This document shows, piece by piece, positions 30,801 through 38,084 of a stretch of 64,000 bases of DNA. This DNA comes from Kocuria carniphila. Lineage in GTDB: Bacteria > Actinomycetota > Actinomycetes > Actinomycetales > Micrococcaceae. A program made the translations under genes and the position numbers. The notes below the pieces were generated by a model. The model was not told the origin of the DNA. It searched no databases and saw nothing but the letters and a program-made list of their open reading frames with translations. The stretch covers positions 1 to 64,000 of the forward strand of contig NZ_NOIT01000004.1 in the NCBI RefSeq assembly GCF_004136555.1, read 5' to 3'. How positions within the stretch are numbered: the stretch's first letter is position 1; each line of letters starts with the position of its first letter.

Positions 30801-32222
30801 CAACCGCTGCACACATCACGCACGCTGTTATCTGCCCTCGAGCAGTTGGTCCGTGCCCGTTCAGGTCCGGCTCTCTACGTCATATCGGCCACGTCCATGA
30901 TCGAAGGACCCGCTCGACGCTGGTCGGACACCGGTCTCATCCACGGGGCCGCCTCCGCACAGGACGTCTCGACCATCAGTGGCCTTCTCAATCGTCTCTC
31001 CGAAGGGGCACAGCGGTTCTCGTCCCTCTCTGAGGAGGCGCGCCACGGTGCATCCGAAGCTGCGGTGCTGATGATCGAGGACTGGGATCGCTGCTGCGCC
31101 CTCCTCCGGGCGGGGTCGTGGGCGTTTCTGGAGGATGAACTGCTGGCTCTGGCCGGGGCTGGTTCGCACAACGGGGTGGCCGTGGTCATGTCCGGGGATC
31201 GTTCCTTGTCGGTGGGGCGGGCATCCTCTGCGGGACGGACCCGCGTGTACTTTCCGGCCGATCAGACTCCCGAAGCACTCTTGCAGTGGCCCAAGCTTCC
31301 GGCGGTCAATCCCCTGCCACTACGAGGGGTCGTGCAAGGCGCCGCCGCGTACAGGTGCTCCACATCCCGCGGGCAGCAGTCTCGGGGCGCTCTCACGGTG
31401 GTGCAGGTTCCGATTCCCAGTGGAGGTTTAGTCACCGGTCAAGATGCCGCCACCAATGAACGAGTTCTCCATGGGTCGGCAACGCACGAGGAGGAACTCA
31501 CAGAACATTCGAAACTCTCTCAAGTCACGATTCCCGCCCCGGACTCGAGTGTCTGGCCGCGGTACCGGCCGCTGCCCGATCACTGGTCCGGGCCGGGCGG
31601 CCCCGTCTCAGGGCTCCTCATGGGTTTGGGAACGGACCACGCCCCCGTGACACGCGGCTGGGGTCCCGGTGACACGTTATTGGTCGTGGGGCCGACGCGT
31701 TCGGGCCGCAGCTCCTACCTGGACTCGGTCGAGAAGACGTTGCCTTCCCGCGCTGCGGTTCGCTGTCATCCGCACTCGGTGGAGGAGTTGGAGGCAGTGT
31801 TCTCCGAGATCCGTGCCGGAACAACCGTGCTGATCGACGACGCGGATTCCTTGGCCACCCAGGTGATTCAACGCCTGGGTGCCCTGTGGCACCCAGGCGC
31901 CGGAACGAGCGGCGTCGGCGGCCGGAACGATCTACGACTGATCGTGGCCCTGCGGCTGAGCGACGGGCTGCCAGCGCTCTTTCCACCACTGATGCAGTGG
32001 CGTCATGTGGCGGACACCCTTTTGCTCCGGCCCAGAAAGGCCTTCGACGGCGATCTGTTCGGAGCATCATTGTCCGGTTTGCCGGTGGGCGGGCCGCCCG
32101 GTCGCGGGTACTGGATCCACCGCGGCGTACCGGTTCTGGTTCAAACCCCGTACCTGGGCACCGAACTCAGCGGGACGGGTGACGCGTGGACTCCCCCATC
32201 CATGCCACGGTCCCTCGGTTGA
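27873..32222 (+). CDS. FtsK/SpoIIIE-type ATPase, EssC/EccC-like
   Basis: About 1,449 residues from ATG 27873 (a GTG 21 bases upstream is also possible). Order: an FHA-like N-terminal domain, an Arg/Asp-rich linker (residues ~105-140), a second beta-rich segment, two membrane helices (~268-310), then tandem ATPase domains. The first ATPase has Walker A GTTGCGKSE (~630) and Walker B ELVVVVDEV (~735). The last has GPTRSGRSS in the Walker A position, where arginine replaces lysine, and Walker B VLIDDADS, so it is probably inactive. This layout matches type VII secretion motors, but no WXG100 or other T7SS gene is nearby. Substrate unknown. Confidence 0.82.
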   Translation: MEIMVGLRWAGAAEVQSHEVAITAEPGTAGSSICREICTFIGTRAELTVEGLDVSSVRFAEPPLVDGATITLRPGTPPPSGSRLPLLPLRVTEGRRANSPDQDVPHLDLAGRDGPRHDLADRDGSGDDGRGRDDQCRADLGLDADRHLSSPRLTVVSGVACGTELVIARGSQWLEPVAGIPTLATRAATSDATEIVMDHADVRIMPGPVPLREGDRLRCGDSWLRLTMPSDATSARHRVSWAAPPTGDDSPSQIITVPRASGQGARMGLLLGLLPLVLGVVITVVTGMWFFMLFSALGAIIAVVSWSVGRAARARERARVAAALERDLRRCGEAAPSAAEVVGRLQTLDSGASIAIPAHRPSTSAVERVERWVRLGEAERTAAVHLGDGPGAVPVEHRRAPVLIDLSRVQHLELAVPSRHREGVINALAVQLLTGPGALHQLIVDPEAGWRAPLLPSLRVVDSQRHRSVTGPALEVCSARTAAALPVAKERVRIVVSVAGDSTEGSGSSAVLSWRSTAVLFCDAAGAVPGLDASAGRGRLTLRVDSVTTREFCRAMQQWSRVQSVIPALRNVSGLPASVGSQVIFPETEQIPDLWTASARVPSLEAPIGVSRHGAEGLSLGDEHPHMLIAGTTGCGKSEVLRTLVAALACRYSPERLEFLFVDFKGGAALSPLTGLPHRSTLLTDLAPEDVRRALEFLRSELRRRERLLAGLGLSDFQSLLTTTPASRELEFRELVVVVDEVKMLADAFSTAGDELAKIATVGRSLGIHLVLATQRPQGAVPADVRANITQAMCLRVRTEQDSADIIGAVVAAGISSTTPGRAFIDSGHGAPVEVQTAILTTCAATPVDEVRIRLAGRQPSDDPLGGTGLADGGPDMTVGTVGTRLDPGVQRVVTEIAETHRGWVAATGEHLTPADAPAPDVSSVRPVPAPLPQAARAHPNELGHVDLGPAENSVEHWTGRASWRPLEDGTLFLIGQPLHTSRTLLSALEQLVRARSGPALYVISATSMIEGPARRWSDTGLIHGAASAQDVSTISGLLNRLSEGAQRFSSLSEEARHGASEAAVLMIEDWDRCCALLRAGSWAFLEDELLALAGAGSHNGVAVVMSGDRSLSVGRASSAGRTRVYFPADQTPEALLQWPKLPAVNPLPLRGVVQGAAAYRCSTSRGQQSRGALTVVQVPIPSGGLVTGQDAATNERVLHGSATHEEELTEHSKLSQVTIPAPDSSVWPRYRPLPDHWSGPGGPVSGLLMGLGTDHAPVTRGWGPGDTLLVVGPTRSGRSSYLDSVEKTLPSRAAVRCHPHSVEELEAVFSEIRAGTTVLIDDADSLATQVIQRLGALWHPGAGTSGVGGRNDLRLIVALRLSDGLPALFPPLMQWRHVADTLLLRPRKAFDGDLFGASLSGLPVGGPPGRGYWIHRGVPVLVQTPYLGTELSGTGDAWTPPSMPRSLG

Positions 32223-32586
32223 ACAAAGCCATGAGGGCTACGATCGCCGCCGCAACGCACGCCACACCAATCGCCCGGGCACCCACCTGAGTCAGGGAGA
32301 TCCCCACGATCACCAGGAATGCCTGAGACACGAGAATCGCGGCGCGCGGCCATCGCAGACCCCTCACCGTTCCCCAGGCCGCCGAACCGAGCCAGGCCGC
32401 GGCGCCCAACATGACCACCGCACCGAAAATGATGCCCGCCGTGGGGATCACATGATCCGAGAACAACGAAATCACGAAGCGAACTCCCACATAGGCCAGG
32501 GCCGCGGCTTCCAGCCCGACGATCACACCGATCACCCACACCGTCCAGGGACGGTCCGGTGACTGCTGCTGGGAGGCGGGGACCAT
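32167..32586 (-). CDS. Small hydrophobic membrane protein
   Basis: 139 residues with four membrane helices (VIGVIVGLEAAALAYVGV; GIIFGAVVMLGAAAWLG; AAILVSQAFLVIVGISL; VACVAAAIVALMALF). The layout resembles the small four-helix proteins often seen in actinobacteria; no function is known. Its last 56 bases overlap the end of the FtsK-like gene on the other strand. AGGCCCATTCC lies upstream of the ATG at 32586, with no clear ribosome-binding site. Confidence 0.7.
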   Translation of the reverse strand: MVPASQQQSPDRPWTVWVIGVIVGLEAAALAYVGVRFVISLFSDHVIPTAGIIFGAVVMLGAAAWLGSAAWGTVRGLRWPRAAILVSQAFLVIVGISLTQVGARAIGVACVAAAIVALMALFNRGTVAWMGESTRHPSR

Positions 32587-32703
32587 GGAATGGGCCTTTC
32601 ATGAGGGTGAGCAGGGCACCCCCAACTCTAATCTCGATCTCCCACCGACATGATCGGTCAGTTAGTCAGGCAAAACTTTCCGTGTGATATACCGCTCAGA
32701 CTC

Positions 32704-32776
32704 TTGTTCACGAGTTGTTCACGTGAGAAAGTATTGGGCAGATCATCTTTTGAGGCCCGGCCAACGCGGGCCTTTT
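32704..32776 (+). promoter_or_regulatory. whiB leader with tandem 9-mers and an internal terminator-like hairpin
   Basis: The 299 bases before whiB hold two exact copies of TTGTTCACG (32704-32712 and 32715-32723), 11 bases apart, which places them on the same face of the helix. Downstream, GGCCCG (32754-32759) and CGGGCC (32767-32772) form a hairpin followed by TTTT (32773-32776). This may be an attenuator for whiB or the end of a short RNA. An activator or autoregulator site is a reasonable guess for the repeats. Confidence 0.5.
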
Positions 32777-32885
32777 CTGTGTGTACTCCCCCGAACATTC
32801 TCCCGTCGCGCTCAGCCCGCGCTCGATGGTGATGCGGTGTTTCTGTGCACACCCAACTGAAGTGAAAGGAGCGTCGCCGCAGATC

Positions 32886-33134
32886 ATGGATTGGCGTAGT
32901 CGCGCAGCATGCCTTGAGAAGGACCCAGAACTATTTTTCCCCGTGGGTAATACCGGCCCCGCTCTGTTGCAGATCGAAGAGGCCAAAGCCGTGTGCCGCA
33001 CGTGCGAGGTCATGGACACCTGCCTGCAGTGGGCCCTCGAATCCGGTCAGGACGCTGGAGTATGGGGCGGTATGAGTGAAGATGAGCGCCGCGCCCTCAA
33101 GCGCCGTGCCGCTCGCGCACGTCGCGCCTCTTGA
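32886..33134 (+). CDS. whiB1: WhiB-family iron-sulfur transcription factor (WhiB1-like)
   Basis: 82 residues from ATG 32886. The four cluster ligands are C9 (RAACLEKD) and CRTCEVMDTC, giving the C..CxxC(x5)C pattern that holds a 4Fe-4S cluster. The turn motif GVWGGMSEDERR is followed by a basic tail. WhiB proteins bind the housekeeping sigma factor; WhiB1 is essential and nitric-oxide responsive in mycobacteria. The neighbouring pdtaS gene matches the Rv3219/Rv3220c pair, which supports WhiB1. The longer open frame from 32781 is not conserved-looking. Confidence 0.9.
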   Translation: MDWRSRAACLEKDPELFFPVGNTGPALLQIEEAKAVCRTCEVMDTCLQWALESGQDAGVWGGMSEDERRALKRRAARARRAS

Positions 33135-33160
33135 GCCTCATGGCCCTAATTTCATCGACC

Positions 33161-33193
33161 AAGCCCTCGCGACGATAGATGTCGCGGGGGCTT
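33161..33193. terminator. Terminator between whiB and pdtaS
   Basis: AAGCCCTCGCGAC and GTCGCGGGGGCTT form a 13-bp stem (one G-T pair) with a 7-base loop. It lies between two convergent genes and probably serves both. Confidence 0.75.
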
Positions 33194-33248
33194 CGTCATT
33201 CCCTGAGCTCTTCACCGCCACCCGGACACTCACCGGTAAGCCAGTCGC

Positions 33249-34814
33249 TCAGACGGAGAACTGCGCCTGAATCACCACGCATGTGCCGCCGCCCTCACGC
33301 GGTTGCCAGCGAATCTTGCCTTCGAGCTCACTGGCCACCAGGGTGCGCACGATCTGCATCCCCAGGCCTTCACCATCACCGGCCTGCCGGAACGCACTCG
33401 CACCCGATTCTTCAATCACGGTGTCGCCCATGCCCCAGCCGTCGTCGCTGACGGTCACCTCGATAACACGACGAACGTCACCGTCCTCGTTGAAGATGTC
33501 CGGCAGGCGCTCCACCTCCAGAGACACGGTTCCGTTCCGGTCCTTGAGCCCGTGCTGCACGGCGTTGGCCGCGATCTCGTTGATGACCAGCGCCATGGAC
33601 GTGGCACATTTGGACGGTAGCCGGCCGAATTCGCCGTGCACCTCGGTGCGAACCGTTTGAGTGGATGAGGCCGTCTCGACCGCGAGCTTCACCTGGTGCC
33701 TGATCAACTCGTCGAAATCGACGTCCTCCGAAATGTCGTGGGACAGCGATTCGTGCACGCGAGCGATGGAACTCACCCGCCTCATGGCCTGCTGCAGACC
33801 GTGTTTGGCCTCCTCGGACGTCATGCGGCGCGACTGCAACCGCAAGAGCGCCGACACCGTCTGCAAATTGTTCTTCACCCGGTGGTGGATCTCGCGAATG
33901 GTGGCGTCCTTGGAGACCAGCTGGAGGTCCCTGCGGCGCAGTTCCGTCACGTCCCGGCACAGCAGGAGCGCGCCGGTTCGGGAGGTTCCCCGCCGCAGCG
34001 GGATGGCCCGCAGGGTCACGGACACGTTCCCGGCCTCCAATTCACCGCGCCACGGCATGGTCCCGGCAAGCACGGGGGCAATCGTCTCGTCCACTCCGTT
34101 GCCGCGGACATCGAGACTCCGCGCAATCGATACGAGATTCGCGCCGGCCATGTCGCCCTCGTGTCCCAACCTGCGGAAAGTGGACAGCCCGTTGGGCGAG
34201 CAGAAAGCCACCCTGCCGTGAGCGTCCAGGCGCATCATGCCGTCTCCCACACGGGGCGCACCCCGGCGGGAATCGCTGCGGACGGCAAAATCCGGCCATG
34301 TACCCTCGTTGGCCATGCGCAACAAGTCCTCTGCCGTTTCGCGGTACACGGTTTTCATCTGGGACATCGGACGCCCGAAATGCTGGTCCAGCGTCATACT
34401 GACCACGGCAATGGTGCGCTGATTACGCACCAGCGGCACCACCAGAATCGACTCCGCGGGCTGGGCTTCGGTGGCCGTGAGCTTGAACCGCTCGATGCGC
34501 TGGTCGACCCACGCGGAACGCAAGGGAGCGGCGTCCGCGGCGGGAATCATCTCTCCCACCATGTCCTTGTGGAAGACCGTGGGCCCGGTCGTGGGACGCG
34601 CGTGTGCCAAGACCGTGAAGTCGCTGTCCGGGGCGGGAATCGCCGAACCCGTGGGGCTGTCCTCGGCCGAGATCACCCGGTTGGGAAAGCTCAGTAGCAG
34701 ATCTGCGAACCCAAGATCCGCCACGAGCTGCCAGTCCCCCACCAGCAGGTGCAACCACTCGGCATCGCCGGCGTCAAAATCCTTGATGGAACGCAGGGGA
34801 TCCGTAAACGCCAC
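33249..34814 (-). CDS. pdtaS: Sensor histidine kinase PdtaS
   Basis: 521 residues, no membrane helix. An N-terminal GAF-like domain (residues ~30-170) is followed by a PAS-like domain (~190-295) and a HWE/HisKA_2 kinase: the phospho-accepting box is REIHHRVKNNLQTVSALLR with H310 or H311, and the ATPase has NEIAANAVQHG and DDGWGMGD plus EGLGMQIV. In mycobacteria PdtaS phosphorylates the antiterminator PdtaR. The PdtaR partner is not in this window, as is also the case in many actinobacteria where it is unlinked. Confidence 0.92.
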   Translation of the reverse strand: MAFTDPLRSIKDFDAGDAEWLHLLVGDWQLVADLGFADLLLSFPNRVISAEDSPTGSAIPAPDSDFTVLAHARPTTGPTVFHKDMVGEMIPAADAAPLRSAWVDQRIERFKLTATEAQPAESILVVPLVRNQRTIAVVSMTLDQHFGRPMSQMKTVYRETAEDLLRMANEGTWPDFAVRSDSRRGAPRVGDGMMRLDAHGRVAFCSPNGLSTFRRLGHEGDMAGANLVSIARSLDVRGNGVDETIAPVLAGTMPWRGELEAGNVSVTLRAIPLRRGTSRTGALLLCRDVTELRRRDLQLVSKDATIREIHHRVKNNLQTVSALLRLQSRRMTSEEAKHGLQQAMRRVSSIARVHESLSHDISEDVDFDELIRHQVKLAVETASSTQTVRTEVHGEFGRLPSKCATSMALVINEIAANAVQHGLKDRNGTVSLEVERLPDIFNEDGDVRRVIEVTVSDDGWGMGDTVIEESGASAFRQAGDGEGLGMQIVRTLVASELEGKIRWQPREGGGTCVVIQAQFSV

Positions 34815-34840
34815 GGCGGGTCACTCACTTTCAGGGGACT

Positions 34841-36226
34841 TCAACGGCGCAACCACGCGCCCACTCGTTGTCCCAGCCTAGTCCCCGGCGCGGACCCTGC
34901 CGCCGAGGATTCGCCAACGACGTCGCTCTCGGGACTCAGCGCGCGGACGGCCAGATCCGCGAGTTGTTGCCGCAGCGGGCTCTTGGCCGCCGACTCCGCC
35001 AATACGGCGCCCGCCAGTAGCGCCTCGTCACACGCGGCGGGGTCCCAGTCGAGCGTGGCATCGATTCCGTGGCCGGGTGAGAACCGATCCCACGCCTCGG
35101 CCACGGCATCCGCGCTTGCGCGTCCCACGGAGGCCTTGCGAAGTTTGTTGATCACCACGAGCAGCCGCGCGGTGGGCGCCACATCGGTCAGGTCGGGAAG
35201 GGTCTTGACCAGCCGCGGAATCCCCAGGGCATCGGCGGTGCCCAGCACAATGATCGAGTCGGCCATGGCGCACGCACACAATGTGGCGGCATTGCGCCGC
35301 GGGGCGACCATGTCCAGGCTGATCTCCTCATCCGATTCAAGACTGAACGACGTGTCGACCACGACTGCCTGATAAGCGGTTCGGGCGTGCAACAGGACGG
35401 TTTCCAGCGCTGCAGCACGAACTTCCGGCCACCGATCGTGGCGTGTGAGACCCGTGAGGACATCCACTGAGCCGCCGGCCACAGAGACCCGGGTGGCGCA
35501 GCGCTGCAATCCTTCGGCATCGAGCCGGCCCTGATCCGCCAGGCGACATGCCTGGGCCAACCCGGCAGCCTCCTCGAGCATGCCCAGGCTCGCGGCGATC
35601 GAGGCCGCGTACGTGTCGGCATCGACCAGCAGAACCCTTGAACCGCCCAGTGCGAGTTCGGCCGCCACGTTCAGCGCCGTGAGGGTGCGCCCCGGCGCTC
35701 CCATCGGCCCCCATACCGTGATGACACGGCCCGACTCACTGGTCTGGGGCGGGTTCTGATCCGGGGAATCCGACTCCCTCTCACGTGTGGCAGGAGCATC
35801 TGTGGATTCATGGATCCGCTCGGTGTCCTCCACAGCACGCGGGTGATCGTCAGGGTGGGAATGGCCTCGATAGGAAGGCACCGGGTCGGGTGAGTCCACG
35901 ACCTCTTCAATGAGGGTGGTGACGTCCTGCCCCGTGGCTCCACCGGGAACGATCGTGACACCGAGCGCGGCCAGGCGATTCTCGTCATGACCGGCAAGCA
36001 CAAGAACCCGGACCGAGCTGAGGCTCAGTTGCTCCAGCAAGCTCGCGGTCAGTTCCTCGGCCCCTTCGGCGAGCAACGCAACCCTCGCCATACCCGTGTG
36101 GGCGCACGCCAGGAGTTCTGAGAGGTCCAAACACCGCCGCACCACGGTCACGGACCCGTGCTGTCTTTCGATCTGGTCAACCAGCGGCCACGTTCCCGTG
36201 CCCAGGGTCACGACCGAGATACTCAT
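34841..36226 (-). CDS. CpaE/TadZ-like MinD-family protein
   Basis: 461 residues. A receiver-like N-terminal region (residues ~1-115) is joined by an acidic linker to a MinD/ParA-type domain. The deviant Walker A reads GPMGAPGRTLTALNVA, with arginine where the lysine should be; LLVDADTYAASIA follows, and the last 25 residues are an arginine-rich amphipathic end. TadZ/CpaE proteins place pilus machinery at the pole and many are degenerate ATPases. It overlaps the SAF gene by four bases. It may be the missing partner of the tad locus at 12-17 kb, but an Rv3213c-like role is also possible. Confidence 0.75.
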   Translation of the reverse strand: MSISVVTLGTGTWPLVDQIERQHGSVTVVRRCLDLSELLACAHTGMARVALLAEGAEELTASLLEQLSLSSVRVLVLAGHDENRLAALGVTIVPGGATGQDVTTLIEEVVDSPDPVPSYRGHSHPDDHPRAVEDTERIHESTDAPATRERESDSPDQNPPQTSESGRVITVWGPMGAPGRTLTALNVAAELALGGSRVLLVDADTYAASIAASLGMLEEAAGLAQACRLADQGRLDAEGLQRCATRVSVAGGSVDVLTGLTRHDRWPEVRAAALETVLLHARTAYQAVVVDTSFSLESDEEISLDMVAPRRNAATLCACAMADSIIVLGTADALGIPRLVKTLPDLTDVAPTARLLVVINKLRKASVGRASADAVAEAWDRFSPGHGIDATLDWDPAACDEALLAGAVLAESAAKSPLRQQLADLAVRALSPESDVVGESSAAGSAPGTRLGQRVGAWLRR

Positions 36227-36879
36227 GAGTCGTCACCCGAGGGGTTGAGCACCAGGGTGACCTTGGCACTGTTACCCAGGGCGTCGACCAGTGGCTCCAC
36301 CTGTTCGGGCGTGGCCAGTACGTGCACCGTGGTACCGGTTGAACTCCCGAGGGCCGAATTGGTGGTCTCGATCTTGGAGATCTCCGCGCCGGGCACGAGC
36401 TTGCGGGGCTTCTCGTAACCCCGTCCGGACGCCTTCTGCTCCGCAACCCACACGTCCACGCGCGAACCGGCTCTGGCTTCCGCGGGCAGGGGCGTCTCCA
36501 GCGCAATCCCCACCGGGCTGCGATCCAGTTCGTCAGCGGTACCCACCGCATTGGTCGGAACCAGTTGCCCCTTGGGAACGCGCTGCACCAGGACATCGTT
36601 GTCCTTGAGATCTGTCTCCGCCGACACATACTGTTGCGATGCGTCCTGCAGTCTGACGTCAACCGGCACCAGATCATCGTTCGAGACACTCTGTCCGACC
36701 GACAGATCGTGGGCGGCCACGTAATAGGGCTCGGTTCGGTTCAATGTCGAGATGAGAAGAACCACGGCCACAATGGACGTGAGCACGAGCAATAATCCCA
36801 CCACCAGTCGAGGGTCGCGCCACGTGGGTTTCTTGAAGCGTTGCGCCGCGGCCGTACCGTGCTGTGAATCGCTGGACAT
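36223..36879 (-). CDS. SAF-domain protein, CpaB/RcpC-like
   Basis: 218 residues with one N-terminal membrane helix (VVGLLLVLTSIVAVVLLIS) and an SAF domain (YVAAHDLSVGQSVSNDDLVPVDVRL) typical of CpaB/RcpC and flagellar FlgA chaperones. It would sit outside the membrane in the Tad apparatus. It is the first gene of a pair with the CpaE-like gene. The start ATG at 36879 has a purine-rich GGGAAGG upstream. The division between this locus and the tadABC operon is unusual in being about 18 kb. Confidence 0.8.
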   Translation of the reverse strand: MSSDSQHGTAAAQRFKKPTWRDPRLVVGLLLVLTSIVAVVLLISTLNRTEPYYVAAHDLSVGQSVSNDDLVPVDVRLQDASQQYVSAETDLKDNDVLVQRVPKGQLVPTNAVGTADELDRSPVGIALETPLPAEARAGSRVDVWVAEQKASGRGYEKPRKLVPGAEISKIETTNSALGSSTGTTVHVLATPEQVEPLVDALGNSAKVTLVLNPSGDDS

Positions 36880-37104
36880 GAGTGTTCCCTTCCCCCGGAG
36901 TGGATCCGGCCCCCACCGAATCTTTCATGAGTGTGCACCGTGAATCGCACCGGAGGAAATCAGGTTGCGAAACATGTGGACATCTTCGGTACGGGGCGGC
37001 GCTCGGGAAGAGTTTCTGTGCATATCGCGCCCTCCTCCGAGATCCGTGGGACACTGGACGTGATCAAACTGCATCAAACCACCTGAGATGAGGCGAACTA
37101 CTCC

Positions 37105-37320
37105 ATGGCACAGCCACGTTTTCTCACGCTGTCGGATGTTTCCGAAATCCTGTCGATCTCGGTGGCCCAGGCCCGCGCCATGGTCCGCTCCGGTGAACTG
37201 CCCGCCATTCAGGTGGGCGGGCGAGGCCAGTGGCGCGTGGAAACGCAGAAGCTCGAGGAATACATCCAGAAGGGCTACGAGCGCACGGAGCAGGCCGTGC
37301 GCGAAGGGTCCATCGGCTAA
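37105..37320 (+). CDS. BldC-like helix-turn-helix regulator
   Basis: 71 residues. The sequence RFLTLSDVSEILSISVAQARAM... and AIQVGGRGQWRVE is a MerR/excisionase-type winged helix of the BldC family, a conserved actinobacterial developmental regulator that binds direct repeats. GATGAGG is upstream of the ATG. Its stop is one base from the stop of the convergent gene at 37322-37888. Confidence 0.85.
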   Translation: MAQPRFLTLSDVSEILSISVAQARAMVRSGELPAIQVGGRGQWRVETQKLEEYIQKGYERTEQAVREGSIG

Positions 37321-37321
37321 T

Positions 37322-37888
37322 TCAGGCGGTGTCCGGCGACGAAATCAGCGCCACGGACCCGAAGGGAACGGTGCGCACTGCCTTGACCGCCGCGCGCCGT
37401 CGGAATTGGTCGTCGGGATGCAAGGCAAGATCGAAAAAATCGTGCCCCACCGCATCCAAGGTGCCTTCCAGATCCCCCCGAGCGGACGGATCCAGGAGTA
37501 GAACCCGCACGTGCGCTCTCGACGCCGCCAACGCACGGAGCACGTGCCCCATTCCTAATTTCCGCAGTACCGCACGCTCATTGATGATCTCGAACTTACG
37601 GTGCAACCCCTCCCACCACACCACGGAATGCAAAGGCACCAGGTGTTGGAAATGCCGTTCCCGGATGACTGCCCAGCCTGCACCGATGTCGGTGAGCTCG
37701 CCTTCCAGAACGTCCCCGTGAGCCGGCAGAAGCCGCACCATCCGGTTCCGATGAGCAGAGAGTCGTTCCGCCAAAGTGAGGCGCGACAACTCCGCCCTCG
37801 CCGTTTCCGCGGCCTCGAGTTCCACGCTGCGCTGCTCCGCCTGAGCCAGCTGCGCTTCCATGTCCGCGAAGAGTTCATCCCAACGCAC
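37322..37888 (-). CDS. Conserved actinobacterial hypothetical protein
   Basis: 188 residues from GTG 37888, which has GGGGAGA at the right distance; longer starts lack one. The N-terminal third is a charged coiled coil (residues ~1-55), followed by a compact beta-rich domain (GDVLEGELTDIGAGWAVIRER) and a C-terminal helical part (DLEGTLDAVGHDFFDLAL). It resembles the small proteins found beside bldC in many Micrococcales, with no known function. It is probably cytoplasmic. Confidence 0.75.
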   Translation of the reverse strand: MRWDELFADMEAQLAQAEQRSVELEAAETARAELSRLTLAERLSAHRNRMVRLLPAHGDVLEGELTDIGAGWAVIRERHFQHLVPLHSVVWWEGLHRKFEIINERAVLRKLGMGHVLRALAASRAHVRVLLLDPSARGDLEGTLDAVGHDFFDLALHPDDQFRRRAAVKAVRTVPFGSVALISSPDTA

Positions 37889-37983
37889 GGTCTCCCCCTG
37901 GTGATTCCGTCCGGCCACCTCTCGTAGCGGGGCCGCATCGATCCAGTACATCACGCTGGGCCACCACGAAATGTGACGCCGGA

Positions 37984-38035
37984 TGTGCATGCACAATCAT
38001 TCATGCTTGACGTACATGTTTCCGCCCTGAATGAT
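37984..38035. promoter_or_regulatory. Possible operator/promoter of the LysM gene
   Basis: TGTGCATGCACA at 37984-37995 is a perfect 12-bp palindrome. An inverted pair ATCATTCA (37996-38003) and TGAATGAT (38028-38035) brackets TTGACG (38007-38012), whose -10 candidate AATGAT (38030-38035) is 17 bases away. A repressor could bind both elements over the promoter. The BldC-like gene next door is one candidate regulator. Confidence 0.5.
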
Positions 38036-38084
38036 CTAAACATTACTAAACGACATCAAACAACATCATTGGGGGTCCAAAGTG

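Noticed and set aside
32680-32700. CRP-like site before whiB (TGTGATATACCGCTCAGA)
   Set aside because: The half-sites are eight and not six bases apart and the right half is TCAGA, so it does not fit the known consensus.
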